Assembly: GCA_949825025.1 (NCBI GenBank)
Contig: OX463779.1
Span: 36,652,203-36,716,202, forward strand
Reading direction: 5' to 3'
Length of the DNA: 64,000 nt
DNA from: Siphlonurus alternatus
Lineage: Eukaryota > Arthropoda > Insecta > Ephemeroptera > Siphlonuridae
The position numbers and the translations under genes were made by a program. Positions 1-13,039 of this stretch are shown here, piece by piece (the first letter of the stretch is position 1; the number at the start of each line of letters is the position of its first letter). The notes beneath the pieces were generated by a model. The model did not search any database. It was not told the DNA's origin and was given only the letters and a program-made list of their open reading frames with translations.

Positions 1-2640
1 GTGGCAATTAAGTGAAGTGGATCCGCTATAGTATAATAAGGAGGTTAGATGTAGGAAGCGACGTTTGCGCAGGGTGTATGGGCGTTACAGGAGAGGGGAG
101 GTGCGAAAGAGTGCGGTCGTTGAAGCAGAAATGCAGTTAAATACTGCGAAGAAGGTAGCAGAGGACAATTTTATGCGGAAAATGTTTGATGAAAAGGATG
201 TGGTGGGAAGCAGGTGACGTATGTTTCATCATATTAAGAGATTGAGAATGGCAGGCAATGAAATGCCTGTGTTGAAGGATGACTTGGGTACTTATGTTAC
301 GGAGGTGGAGAAGGCTAATGCATGTGCACGGCAGTATCAGTCTGTTTTTCAGGATACTGTAAATCGTGGGGCTGGAAGTGATGATTTTCAAGCGGCAGGG
401 GTGGAGCAGGGAGTTGAGGGTGAGAGACGGGCTAGTAGAAATCGAGGTAGGAAGTTTAGGGTGAGATTTAAGGATGTGAGGAGAGCATTGATGTCTTTGG
501 TGAAGGGCAAAGCGTCAGGTCCGGATGATATTTCATGTTCATTTTTGAAATTAAATGTTGGTTTACATTGCAGGTATCTGGTTCATTTATTTAGGGTCAT
601 TTTAGCAGCAGGTAAGATACCTGATGGTTGGCAGGAGGCTTGGGTTATTCCGATACATAAGGGGGGTTCAAAATGTGATGCCAAGAATTATAGCCCAGTT
701 AGTTTGACCTCAGTGGTGTCAAAAGTGTTGGAGAAGGTTGTTGTAGTGAAATTTGTCATGCAGGAGTTGGAGGAATCAAGTTTCTTTGGAGGACAGCAGC
801 ATGGTTTTCGTAAGCATTTTTCTTGTGAAACACAGTTAGCTAGGTTAGTGCAGGAGTTGTCTGATGTGTTGGATGCTGGGGGAGAGATGCATGCGATTTT
901 TCTGGATTTTGAAAAAGCTTTTGATAAGGTGCCTCATAGGGAGTTGGTAAATAAGGTTTGGCACTGCGTTGGAAATGAGGATCGAGTTGGTGTCGCTGAT
1001 TGAGGATTTTCTAAGGAATAGGGTGCAGAGAGTTAGGGTTGGAGCTGCGTTTTCAGACCATATTAGAGTATCGTCAGGGGTTCCCCAGGGCAGTGTCTTG
1101 GGTCCTTTATTATTTCTGATTTATATAGAGGATTTGCCAAGAGGAGTGAAGTCGAAGGTGAGACTGTTTGCAGATGACAGTGTTGTGTACAGGAAGGTGG
1201 AAAGTGAGGATGATGTTGTTGAACTTCAGCAGGATCTTGATATTTTGCAAGGGTGGGTTGATGATAATGGGATGAAGTTGAATGTGGCGAAGTGTTGTGT
1301 GGTTGTGTTTGGCAGGAAAAGGACAAGGAGGGTGTTGCAGTATATATTGGGGGGTGAAGTTTTGAAAGAAGTTGAGAAGTACAAGTATTTGGGTGTGGTG
1401 TTGCACAGAAAATTGATGTGGAATGAATATATTAAAGTACAGTGCGCTCCAGAAAAAAAAGTTGAGTTAGTATTTTCTAAAAATAGTTCAAGTAGTCCTC
1501 CATATCAAACCAAAATTTAAAAAATTCTATCTCAAATAGGTTTGCCAGAAAAAAATTCCAAAGTCAGAGTGAACGTGTCGTTACCTGACAAAAACCCTCG
1601 AATATCTCGAAAAAATACACCGTTAGGTGGTATGAAAAAAATATAGTGATGTTCTATGACCCAAGCTTTAACCAAAAACCGATTAAAAAAAATTTCTCTC
1701 AAATCCATTTCTCCGTAAAAAATCAAGAAAATCTATCATGTTAATTCCCATAAGATTTTTTATTATTTTTTTACGGAAAAATGGATTAGAGCGAATTTTT
1801 TTTAATCGGTTTTTGGTTAAAGCTAGGGTCATAGTACATCACTATATTTTTTTCATACCACCTAACGGTGTATTTTTTTTTAGATATTCGAGGGTCTTTG
1901 TCAGGTAAGGCCCCATGTTAAGCGACGCGTTCACTCTGACTTTGGAATTTTTTTCTGGCAAACCTATTTGAGATAGAATTTTTTGAATTTTGGTTTGATA
2001 TGGAGGACGACTTGAACTATTTTTAGAAAATACTAACTCAACTTTTTTTTTCTGGCGCGCACTTTACTTTAAGTATGTTACTTGTAAGAGTAGAAAGTTC
2101 TTGGAGTTTGTTATGAGAAATCTGAAGGGAGCTAGTATGTTCGTGAGAGATAGCGCTTATAGAGCCATGGTGAGACCGATGCTTGAGTATGGATGCAGTG
2201 TTTGGGATCCATACAGGAGTGTTGGGGTGAAAGAGTTGGAGAAGGTGCAGAGAAGAGCAGCGAGAAGAGTTATGGGGCGTATGGGAAGATGGAAGTTGGT
2301 GAGAGATGGAAAGGAGGTCAGAAAAGAGTTTGAGAGTGTAACTGCGATGATTGATAAGTTGGGGTGGGAGTTGCTGGAGGAGAGAAGGAGAAATTGTAGA
2401 CTTGGTGTTATGTATAAAATAACAAGAAATAGTGAGGGTTGGAGGGAGTTGAGCTCTCGTATTAAGAGAGGTGTTTACATTGGAAGGAGTGATCACAGTT
2501 GGAAGTTGGATTTTGTCGGCAGTAGAAGTGATGTGGGAAAATATTCCTTCATTAACAGGACTGTAAGAGAGTGGAATTTGCTGAAGGCAGAAGTTGTTGA
2601 AGCGGAGAGTTATGAGTAACATAAGAGGGTTTTGAGACAA
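1..2640 (+). pseudogene. LINE retrotransposon ORF2 (CR1/L2-like reverse transcriptase), 5'-truncated by window and broken
   Basis: Reverse transcriptase of a non-LTR retrotransposon, which copies element RNA at a nicked target. Visible RT blocks are KGKASGPDDIS, IPIHKGG, FLDFEKAFDKVPH, the SSGVPQGSVLGPLLFLIYI block, the catalytic FADD box near 1160 and KYLGV near 1385. The 3' part (2101-2619) carries the AMVRPMLEYGCSVWDP and FINRTVREWN blocks typical of the CR1/L2 group. No endonuclease domain is visible; it would lie upstream of base 1. Breaks: an in-frame TGA at 215-217, a frameshift near 958-970 between frame-2 and frame-0 segments, and a 633-bp MITE at 1436-2068. The tail ends near 2640 and is followed by TTATTATT-like sequence. 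Dead copy; assignment to CR1/L2 rather than a related clade is from motif style only. Confidence 0.85.
1436..2068. mobile_element. TTAA-flanked foldback MITE inside the LINE (family 1, copy a)
   Basis: Nearly palindromic non-coding element. The left end AGTACAGTGCGCTCC and the reverse complement of the right end, AGTAAAGTGCGCGCC, match, and both arms continue through the GTTGAGTTAGTATTTTC block. It is flanked by TTAA at 1432-1435 and 2069-2072. Because the termini are A...T, a TA duplication (mariner style) fits equally well. Removing one TTAA plus the element leaves the flanking LINE frames continuous, so this is a simple insertion. A second copy lies at 4347-5004. Confidence 0.8.
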
Positions 2641-2982
2641 GCAAACCCTTCGCGAGCCACCGTGGCGTAGCCACATTTGCCGCGTTAATTTTATAATTAT
2701 TTATTATTACTGTACGAGTGATAAAAGAAGCAGCATCGAATGACCTTCACTTCAGAAATACACATCATTGCCGATATGATGTAAACAACAAGATACTTTT
2801 CGGTACTTGAGAGTTTGGTGTGCAGACTGGGTATTATATAGGTATAGGAGCCCCAGTTATGCATACAGTAGTACATACATACTGTGAACAATGTTGCAAA
2901 ACAAGTTCCGCTGTTGGTAACCATGCAACTAACCACATGTTATGCATACAGTATATTTATACTGTACAGTACTACCATTTAC
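2641..2982. other. Intergenic, no gene seen
   Basis: AT-rich sequence after the LINE tail. It contains several short palindromic TACTGTACAGTA-like and TATGCATACAGTA-like strings that recur throughout the window. I see no coding signal. Confidence 0.5.
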
Positions 2983-3247
2983 CTGTCAAGGATTTGAACT
3001 CTTGATATTTTTTCTCCCTGATCTGTTCATCATGGTCACAGTTTAAATGGTCTCTCAAGGCTTGCAAATTTGCACATTTAAAAGCACATCTTGAACACTT
3101 GATTTTGTATTTATCTTCCTGACAAACCCCGTGATTAATTTTAAGGTGTCTAGTTAAATTGCCCTTTTTAGAAAATGTCTTAGAACAAAGAGAACATGAT
3201 ATTTTTTGGGCACAATCTTCATGGTCTTGAAGAACAGCAGGTGACAT
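2983..3247 (-). CDS. C2H2 zinc-finger protein exon (orphan, partial gene)
   Basis: On the minus strand an ORF from an ATG at 3247-3245 carries two C2H2 zinc fingers. The first has CSLC followed by RHLKINH; the second has CSRC followed by DHLNCDH. Both use C-x2-C, about 12 residues, then H-x4-H. Such fingers usually bind DNA in the nucleus. After EFKSLT the strand reads AG|GTAAAT at 2983/2982, a good splice donor, so the frame probably leaves here rather than running to the stop at 2972. The remaining exons are not identifiable: downstream would lie in or beyond the LINE, and upstream in the transposon block. It could be a relic exon. Two fingers are not enough to name a gene. Confidence 0.5.
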
Positions 3248-3718
3248 TTTTGTGAAGCTTGTTTTTTAGGTCCAAATTTCATGAACCAGTGCATATATGC
3301 ATACAGTATGTATGCATACTGTACAGATCGACAAACTTGTCTAGTATGAACTGTATGAAGTGTAAGGTAAGAGGTAAGAACCCAGTTTTAAGAAAAGAGA
3401 GGAGCTATGAATTATATCCTAGGAAACCTAGAACGGCTCAAGAACGTTCACCAAATCCAAAATCATCTCAAATTAATCCCTGAAATTCCCAAAACGGAGA
3501 GTAATCGTCCCAAAACTGCTAAAAACCACACATTGCCGTGTAACTGAAAAAACCCAAAACAGCTGAATCAGCTGGCAAAAGGCGCGAAAAGAATTACGCG
3601 AAAAGATCCAAGGATTTTGTATATATGGATAGGTGATGGGTGATGGTGCTGCCGTCGGTGAGCAAGGATCTTGTATGTATACATGATACATGATCCTAGT
3701 CGGTGAGGCATGCGGCAC
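3248..3718. other. Intergenic spacer before the transposon block
   Basis: No convincing coding sequence. About 30 bp near 3605-3635 (CCAAGGATTTTGTATATATG) recur inverted near 8557-8590 in the spacer between unit copies 1 and 2, so the flank of copy 1 and that spacer share sequence. Confidence 0.45.
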
Positions 3719-4346
3719 TGTCGCAATTCTCTCATCTCGTCTACTATGTCTACTACCCTTCCCTAAAAATCACCTTCCGCCATATTGAATTTGCTTCCCA
3801 ATAATTTTCGTCCCCTACTTCGCTCCCTTTTTCTTCCCCTACCGACGCCATTTTTGTAGGGCGCATACGACATACGATGGACCCTAAATTGACGAGCAAG
3901 ATGGCGTCGTTCCCTACCCTGGGAATCTTTAAATCTAAATAATTTAATTACTTAAATATAAAAAAATTAATTTAAAATTTGTTGATTAATTAATTATTAG
4001 AAAAAATATATTGAAAATAAATACTTATAATTAAATTAATAATTTAATAAATATAATTTAATATTGACATTAAATATTAAATTAATTTTAATTTTAATTA
4101 ATTAATTAATTAATTGATTATAATTAACAATTATAATTAATTAATTGATTATAATTAACAATTATAATTAATTAATTGATTATAATTAACAATTATAATT
4201 AATTAATTTTAAATAACAATTAAAATTAACAATTAAAATTAATGGAGTAAATATTTATATTTTTTTTTATTTTCAGTATATATTTATGTTGTCCTATTAT
4301 ATTTATTAATATATAAAAAATAAACACATGAAGTTAAGTTGTTTAA

Positions 4347-5004
4347 AGTAAAGAGCACGCTAGAAAAAAAAGTTGAGTTAGTATTTTCTAAAAATAGTTC
4401 AAGTAGTCCTCCATATCCCATATCAAACCAAAATTCAAAAAATTCTATCTCAAATAGGTTTGCCAGAAAAAAAATCCAAAGTCAGAGTGAACGCGTCGCT
4501 TAACATGGAGCCTTACCTGACAAAAACCCTCGAATATCTCGAAAAAATACACCGTTAGGTGGCATGAAAAAAATATAGTGATGTTCTATGACCCAAGCTT
4601 TAACCAAAAACCGATTAAAAAAATTTTCTCTCGAATCCATTTTTCCGTAAAAAAATAATAAAAAATCTTATGGGAATTAACATGGTAGATTTTCTTGATT
4701 TTTTTACGGAAAAATGGATTCGAGAGAATTTTTTTTTAATCGGTTTTTGGTTAAAGCTTGGGTCATAGAACATCACTATATTTTTTTCATACCACCTAAC
4801 GGTGTATTTTTTCGAGATATTCGAGGGTTTAATTTTGTCAGGTAAGGCCCCATGTTAAGCGACGCGTTCACTCTGACTTTGGAATTTTTTTCTGGCAAAC
4901 CTATTTGAGATGGAATTTTTTGAATTTTGGTTTGATATGGAGGACTACTTGAACTATTTTTAGAAAATACTAACTCAACTTTTTTTTCTAGCGCGCACTT
5001 TACT
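4347..5004. mobile_element. TTAA-flanked foldback MITE (family 1, copy b)
   Basis: Same palindromic family as 1436-2068, 658 bp, flanked by TTAA at 4343-4346 and 5005-5008. The matching positions in unit copies 2 and 3 (around 11690 and 12650) are empty and read GTTGTTTAAGAAACG and GTTGTTCAAGAAACG. The insertion is therefore younger than the copying of the unit. Confidence 0.85.
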
Positions 5005-5149
5005 TTAAGAAACGTATATTGTATAAATGTTATCAATTAATAATAATTTTTTATAAATATTTAAAGAAATTATGTAAATAATTAATGTAAATATGTACGT
5101 ATTGAAATTTCTTTTGGCTTTATGATATATATATATATATATAATATAT

Positions 5150-5802
<653 letters not shown>

Positions 5803-6184
5803 CATATATGTAGTATGATATAATAATATATATTATAAAAATATAAAATTGGAATAAATATATATTAGAAAAAATAATAATGATCCGACGGGGGGCCTAT
5901 ATATATTAATTATGTATTATATCTGTTTGGAAAATTTATACAATATAATAACATATTTTTAAAATATTTGTAACTGCATGATGCTCTAAAGTTTCGGTAT
6001 ATTGCATGCATGAATGACATCATTTTTCTATTGAAAACGATTTTTCATGGAATCGATCCTTACAATAAGAAAACTTGAACTCCATAACAATATTTGTTTA
6101 AATTGTTTAATGTTTAATTATATTATAAGCAACATTGCATCTTTCAATCATTACGTATTAACTTAAGTTAATGACATTTGCATG

Positions 6185-6257
6185 CAGGCGCGGATCCAGA
6201 AAAAAATTTCGGGAGGGGGGGGGGAGGCTGCAGCCCCCCCCCCTGGATTCGCGCCTG
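6185..6257. mobile_element. hAT-type MITE (CAGGCGCGGATCCAG ends), internally deleted
   Basis: Ends CAGGCGCGGATCCAG and its near-complement, with G- and C-runs inside. The 8-bp target duplication TTTGCATG is perfect at 6177-6184 and 6258-6265, as expected for hAT transposition. At 73 bp it is a shortened form of the 169-bp copy at 13805-13973 at the same site in unit copy 3. Confidence 0.85.
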
Positions 6258-6299
6258 TTTGCATGTAAAAATTAATGCATGTATATAGATATATATATA

Positions 6300-6712
6300 T
6301 TTTTTTTTTCAAGGATACACCCCTAAGAGCTTACAGCTCGCAGCGGGGTACTGGGTAGGGATAAGGTAGGGAACGGATAGTGGCCACGGCCTGCATGCTT
6401 ACGCGTCCCAGCATTCGCTGAGGTGAGACTGAGGGAACCGTGGAAAACCTCAGTCAGGACGGACACCTCTACTTTTTCTCAGTGGACCAAAGCAATGTCC
6501 AAAGCCTGGGGAACCACACACAAGTGCATCAGTACTGCATCACTGCACTGGGTGGAAAGCGAGATGAATTTACCCCAGGGAGGGAGCAGCGTATTTTTTA
6601 CTTGAAACGGTCACCCATCCAAGTACTATATAACCACGCTCGACGTAGCCTGACTTCGGTGATCTAACGAGAACCGGTCAATGCACTGCGCCACGCTCGA
6701 CCGTCTAATACA
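6300..6712 (-). mobile_element. 5S-rRNA-derived SINE (SINE3-like)
   Basis: On the minus strand the head matches the internal-promoter half of 5S rRNA: GATCACCGAAGTCAGGC, then GGTT-AGTACTTGGATGGG (interrupted here by a short insertion in the + reading) and a GACCG. The body includes GTGTGTGGTTCCCCAGGC and a 3' A-rich end. Such SINEs are transcribed by RNA polymerase III from the 5S boxes. The reverse-complement counterpart sits at 10530-10937 in unit copy 2; copy 3 lacks it at this site. Confidence 0.75.
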
Positions 6713-7034
6713 GTCAATATATTGAATATAACACGTACGGGCTTAAATTAATAGTAATATTTTTGTTCTAAATTATTTTATTATATATATTTTCTTCCTG
6801 CATGTTTTTATTTTTCAAATAAAATTATTTTACTCAATTATTTGAAAAAGCCGGTGAGGAACTTGAGGATCCGAGGTATAATACACGTACGTATCACTTA
6901 TGGCGCAGAGTGGTTTATATTAATTTTTGACCGACCGGGTCATGTCAGATCACCAAACATGACAGCACGTGGCGAACGTCATGACAATTTAAACTTAAAT
7001 GTATAGCATCATGAATCTTCAATTCTGTGGCTGA

Positions 7035-7207
7035 CAGCTAGGCGCGGATCCAGGGGGGCGGCTGCAGTCCCCCAACCCCACCCCCCTGAAATTTTGAATT
7101 TAACATGGGCAATATAGAGTCTAGAGGCGTTTCCCCCACTCCATTTTTTTAACAACAGGAGGCCCCCCCCCCCACCCACCCCGAAATTTTTACTGGATCC
7201 GCGCTTG
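7035..7207. mobile_element. hAT-type MITE, second site, unit copy 1
   Basis: Same GGCGCGGATCCAG-ended GC-rich family. 8-bp near-duplication GTGGCTGA (7027-7034) and CTGGCTGA (7208-7215). Also present at the matching sites in copies 2 and 3. Confidence 0.75.
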
Positions 7208-7685
7208 CTGGCTGATAATCAGAGGATGTCACGTTTCCCTCAGTCACAGCTAGCTAGGCAAATGCCGTGATGAGAATTATTGCAGTTAAGGCCGTGGCTG
7301 CAAGAATATAATAACCTATATAGCTCGTTCTCAATGAGAGCCATGGTGAAACGTTCAAGTTTTTGGGTTTAATTCGGAAGGTGTTCGGAGTTTTTTGACT
7401 ATTAATATATATTAATAAAAAGTATGTTATAGCTAGAGGTTTATCGAAATATTATATAGCTATATATTAATTATATATATATAATATTATATAGAGCTAT
7501 AGTTAAGTATATTTGTTATATTTTTATAATTATAAAAGCCATTGCATGAGCTCTAACAATGAGATATTATAGAATGTGAAAATTTTAGTGACTTAATCAA
7601 AAGAAGGGGGATAAATATAATATATGGTATATATATCATAATATATTATATACCATGCGGCTATATTACCATCAGGATTCAGAAG

Positions 7686-7809
<124 letters not shown>

Positions 7810-8385
7810 ACGCGGACGTAACGTACGTGTTGCAATTAACGTATATATATATTATGTAACTTTATTATTTTTTCATACTTTATAATAATTAATTATTGAT
7901 AACTCGAATCTAGAAGACATTTTATGAAAGCTATATGGAAACTGATCGGAATTTAAACAATTTAATATGCAATTAAGTGCCTATAATAAATATTACCGCA
8001 AATTTTTATAAATTGAATAAAAATTATAAATATTTAATTAAAAAAAAAATTAGTTTAAGTACTAACTGTAAGTATAAAATAGTATAAAATAATTACAATA
8101 AATAAAAATAATAATATTTTATTATTGTTATTAATATTTTGAAAGTAATTAATACAATTAAATTAAAATTTATACTTCTATTTTTCCCTCTTTTATTTGA
8201 AAAGTGTTTTTCACCTTTTTTTAATTTAAAAAAACTACCACCAGGTGGCGAATTTGTAGGAATAAAGGGAACGAAAAGTGTCGTTCCCAATACCAAAAAA
8301 ACACAAAAGGGCCCTTCTTGAAGAAAGTGTAGGGTAGGGTAGTGTAGGGAAGGGTAGGGAAGGGTAGTAAACGAGTATTGGGACA

Positions 8386-8692
8386 CAGCCGCACAGTCGT
8401 GAGGAGGAATTGGGTGGCGGTTACAACAGTAACCAATGGGATGTCTGCCATCTTACGTTGGGGAACTTCCATACAATTTGTGCAGATGGTTGCGCTCGGT
8501 CGCCATCTTACGTTGGAGATTTGCCTCAGTAGCTCTAATGCTATTGGTATAGAGATAACCTATCCATACATACAAAATCCTTGGGTTAAATCCAAACGTT
8601 TAGTTCTTTAGTTGATGATATGACGTCACAAGTCTGTATACGCACGCAGCAAACAGCAAAGTCACACGCAACGCACGTACGTACGTGGGCTG
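8386..8692. other. Spacer at the centre of the inverted pair of units
   Basis: Short unique-looking sequence between copy 1 and the inverted copy 2. GCCATCTTACGTTGG occurs twice (near 8447 and 8501). No gene seen. Confidence 0.5.
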
Positions 8693-8834
8693 TGTCCCAA
8701 TACTCGTTTACTACCCTTCCCTACCCTTCCCTACACTACCCTACCCTTCCCTACACTACCCTACCCTACACTTTCTTCAAGAAGGGCCCTTTTGTGTTTT
8801 TTTGGTATTGGGAACGACAATTTTCGTTCCCTTT

Positions 8835-9052
8835 CAACGTTCCTTTATACAGGTTAAGCCACCAATTGGACCAATGTTAAAGGTCTTAGCCAATCACGTT
8901 CAAGTATTTTTGGCCACATCGTGCCGCGAAACTTTGAATGCGCCCATCATGCAATGCTATTTTTGAAATTTCGCGGTACAATGGGGCCTGAGAATTTAAC
9001 GAAATTGACGCACGAAATGCGTGCGTGTCTTAACCTGTATAAAGAAACCTTG
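8835..9052. mobile_element. hAT-like MITE private to unit copy 2
   Basis: 218 bp with terminal inverted repeats CAACGTTCCTTTATACAGG and, from the other end, CAAGGTTTCTTTATACAGG. A perfect 8-bp duplication TTCCCTTT lies at 8827-8834 and 9053-9060. Copies 1 and 3 have the uninterrupted site. Confidence 0.85.
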
Positions 9053-10020
9053 TTCCCTTTATTCCTACAAATTCGCCACCTGGTGGTAGTTTTTTTAAAT
9101 TAAAAAAAGGTGAAAAACACTTTTCAAATAAAAGAGGGAAAAGTAGAAGTACATTTTAATTTTAATTTAATTGTATTAATTACTTTCAAAATATTAATAT
9201 TATAATAAAAAATAATTATTTTTATTTATTGTAATTATTTTATACTATTTTATACTTACAGTTAGTACTTTAAACTAAATTTTTTTTCAAATGATTATAA
9301 TTTTTATTTTTTATTCAATTTATAAAAATTTGCGGTAATATTTATTATAGGCACATAATTGCATATTAAATTGGTTAAATTCCGATCAGTTTCCATGTAG
9401 CTTTCATAAAATGTCTTCTAGATTCGATTTATCAATAATTATTATAAAGTATGAAAAAATAATAAATTAAAAGTTACATAATATACGTACGTTGCAACAC
9501 GTCCGCGTCCATTTATGGCACTTCTGAATCCTGATGGTAATATTGCCGCATAATATATAATATATTATAATATATATACCATATATTATATTTATCCCTC
9601 TTCTTTTGATTAAGTCACTAAAATTTTCACATTCTAATATAATATCTCATTGTTATATAAATATAATTTTTATTTTTATAATTATTTATATATTTTTATA
9701 TAATATATATAGAGCTATAGTTATATATATATAACTATATATATATATTATATATATATATATAATTAATATATAGCTATATATTATAATATTTGGATAA
9801 ACCTCTATAACATACTTTTTATTAATATAGTCAAAAAACTCCGAACACCTTCCGAATTAAACCCAAAAACTTGAACGTTTCACCATGGCTCTCATTGAGA
9901 ACGAGCTAGGTTATTATATTCTTGCAGCCATGCAGCACGGCCTTAACTGCAATAATTCTCATCACGGCATTTGCCTAGCTGTGACTGAGGGAAACGTGAC
10001 ATCCTCTGATTATCAGCCAG

Positions 10021-10186
10021 CAAAGCGCGGATCCAGTAAAAATTTCGGGGGGGGGGGGGGGGCCTCCTGTTGTTAAAAAAATGGAGTGGGGGAAACGCCT
10101 CTAGACTCTATATTGCCCATGTTAAATTCAAAATTTCAGGGGGGTGGGGTTGGGGGACTGCAGCCGCCCCCCTGGATCCGCGCCTG
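10021..10186. mobile_element. hAT-type MITE, unit copy 2 (counterpart of 7035-7207)
   Basis: GC-rich ends (GCGCGGATCCAG). 8-bp flanks TCAGCCAG (10013-10020) and TCAGCCAC (10187-10194) differ at one base. Confidence 0.75.
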
Positions 10187-10529
10187 TCAGCCACAGAATT
10201 GAAGATTCATGATGCTATACATTTTAGTTTAAATTGTCATGACGTTCGCCACGTGCTGTCGTGTTTGGTGATCTGACATGACCCGGTCGGTCAAACCCAA
10301 TTAATATAAACCACTGCGCCATAAGTGACACGTTGTACGTACCTCCTCAAGTTCCTCACCGGCTTTTTCAAATAATTGAGTAAAATCATTTTATTTGAAA
10401 AATAAAAACATGCAGGAAGAAAATATATATATATATATATATATATATAATAAAATAATTTAAAACAAAAATATTACTATATTAATTAATTTAAGCCCGT
10501 ACGTGTTATAATATATTCAATATATTGAC

Positions 10530-10937
10530 TGTATTAGACGGTCGAGCGTGGCGCAGTGCATTGACCGGTTCTCGTTAGATCACCGAAGTCAGGCTACGTC
10601 GAGCGTGGTTAGTACTTGGATGGGTGACCGTTTCAAGTAAAAAATACGCTGCTCCCTCCCTGGGGTAAATTTATCTCACTTTCCACCTAGTGCAGTGATG
10701 CAGTACTGATGCACTTGTGTGTGGTTCCCCAGGCTTTGGACATTGCTTTGGTCCACTGAGAAAAAGTAGAGGTGTCCGTCCTTACTGAGGTTTTCCACGG
10801 TTCCCTCAGTCTCACCTCAGCGAATGCTGGGACGCGTAAGCATGCAGGCCGTGGCCACTATCCGTTCCCTACCTTATCCCTACCCAGTACCCCGCCGCGA
10901 GCTGTAAGCTCTTAGGGGTGTATCCTTGAAAAAAAAT
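10530..10937 (+). mobile_element. 5S-rRNA-derived SINE (SINE3-like), unit copy 2
   Basis: Clearest copy of the family. A lead TGGCGCAGTGCATTGACC is followed by the 5S-like GATCACCGAAGTCAGGC and by GGTTAGTACTTGGATGGG, the 5S box C region, about 85 bp in. A roughly 300-bp unrelated body ends in A8 near 10930. Confidence 0.8.
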
Positions 10938-10975
10938 ATATATATTATATACATGTATTAATTTTTACATGCAAA

Positions 10976-11151
10976 CAGGCGCGGATCCAGGGGGGGGCTG
11001 GGGGGCTGCAGCCTCCCCCCTCCCGAAATTTTGGATTTAACATGGGCAATATAGGCATTTCCCCCACTCCAATTTTTGTTTAACATTGGCCTTATAAAGG
11101 CAGCCCCCCCCCCCCCCCCCCCCCCGAATTTTTTTTCTGGTTCCGCGCCTG
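10976..11151. mobile_element. hAT-type MITE, unit copy 2 (counterpart of 6185-6257)
   Basis: CAGGCGCGGATCCAG terminus; perfect 8-bp duplication CATGCAAA at 10968-10975 and 11152-11159 (complement of the copy 1 duplication). Confidence 0.85.
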
Positions 11152-11519
11152 CATGCAAATGTCATTAACTTAAGTTAATACGTAATGATTGAAAGATGCA
11201 ATGTTGCTTATAATGTAATTAAACATTAAACAATTTAAACAAATATTATTATGGAGTTCAAGTTTTCTTATTGTAAGGATTCCATGAAAAATCGTTTTCA
11301 ATAGAAAAATGATGTCATTCATGCATGCAATATACCGAAACTTTAAAGCATCATGCAGTTACAAATATATTAAAAATATGTTATTATATTGTATAAATTT
11401 TCCAAACAGATAATACATAATTAATATATATAGGCCCCCCGGGTCATTATTATTTTTTCTAATATATATTATTATAACAGATATTACATATGTATATATA
11501 TATATACATATATATATTA

Positions 11520-11564
<45 letters not shown>

Positions 11565-12805
11565 TAATTAAGCCTTCATATATATTTTCAAATTTTTTAC
11601 AAAAGAAATTTCAATATACATTATTTACATAATTTCTTTAGATATTTATAAAAAATTATTATGAATTGATAAAATTTATACAATATACGTTTCTTAAACA
11701 ACTTAACTTCATGTGTTTATATTTTATATATTAATATAATAGGACATAAATATACTAAAAAAAAAATATATAATTATATTTACTCCATTAATTTTAATTG
11801 TTAATTTTAATTGTTAATTAAAATTAATTAATTATAATTGTTAATTATAATCAATTAATTAATTAATTATAATTAAAATTAATTTAATATTTAATGTCAA
11901 TATTAAATTATATTTATTAAATTAATAATTTATTGTCAATATATTTTTTCTAGTAATTAATTAATCAACAAATTTTAAATTAATTTTATTATATTTAAGT
12001 AATTAAATTATTTAGATTTAAAGATTCCCAGGGTAGGGAACGACGCCATCTTGCTCGTCAATAGGGCCTTAGGCGCTGTCCCAATTCTCTAATCTCGTCT
12101 ACTATGTCTACTACCCTTCCCTAAAAATCACCTTCCGCCATATTGAATTTGCTTCCCAATACTTTTCGTCCCCTACTTCGCTCCCTTTTTCGTCCCCTAC
12201 CGACGCCATTTTTGTAGGGCGCATACGATGGACCCTAAATTGACGAGCAAGATGGCGTCGTTCCCTACCCTGGGAATCTTTAAATCTAAATAATTTAATT
12301 ACTTAAATATAATAAAATTAATTTAAAATTTGTTGATTAATTAATTATTAGAAAAATATATTGACAATATAATTACTTATAATTAAATTATTAATTTAAT
12401 AAATATAATTTAATATTGACATTAAATATTAAATTAATTTTAATTATAATTAATTAATTAATTGATTATAATTAACAATTATAATTAATTAATTGATTGA
12501 TTATAATTAACAATTATAATTAATTAATTTTAATTAACAATTAAAATTAACAATTAAAAATAATATGGAGTAAATATATTTTTTTTTATTTTCAGTATAT
12601 TTATGTCCTATTATATTAATATATAAAAAATAAACACATTAAGTTAAGTTGTTCAAGAAACGTATATTGTATAAATTTTATCAATTAATAATAATTTTTT
12701 ATAAATATATCTAAAGAAATTATGTAAATAATGTAAATATATTGAAATTTCTTTTGTAAAAAATTTGAAAATATATGAAGGCTTTATGATATATATATAT
12801 ATATA

Positions 12806-12942
12806 TAATATAATATAATATAATATAATATAATATAATATAATATAATATAATATAATATAATATAATATAATATAATATAATATAATATAATATAATA
12901 TAATATAATATAATATAATATAATATAATATAATATAATATA
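12806..12942. repeat. (TAATA)n microsatellite
   Basis: About 27 five-base units. It occupies the position where copy 1 has the GATA tract and copy 2 has (TA)n. Confidence 0.93.
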
Positions 12943-13039
12943 TATATATATATTAGATATATATATATATATATATATATATTTTTTTAATTTTTTAATT
13001 AAACCATATTGGGTACTTCTATTTACTAATTACATACTA

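Larger units (their letters stand above)
8693..12060 (-). mobile_element. TGTCCCAAT-ended composite unit, copy 2 (inverted)
   Basis: Reverse-complement copy of 3719-8385 starting TGTCCCAATACTC and running down to the GACGAGCAAGATGGCG block. It then stops about 16 bp before copy 3, so its far terminal ~190 bp is missing. It holds the same hAT MITEs (10021-10186, 10976-11151) and the same SINE (10530-10937) as copy 1, lacks the TTAA MITE, and carries one private MITE at 8835-9052. Confidence 0.65.

Noticed and set aside
8700..8775. CCCTAC-type repeats resembling telomeric sequence
   Set aside because: Irregular CCCTACCCTTCCCTACACTA units confined to the ends of the TGTCCCAAT units; not a telomere array.
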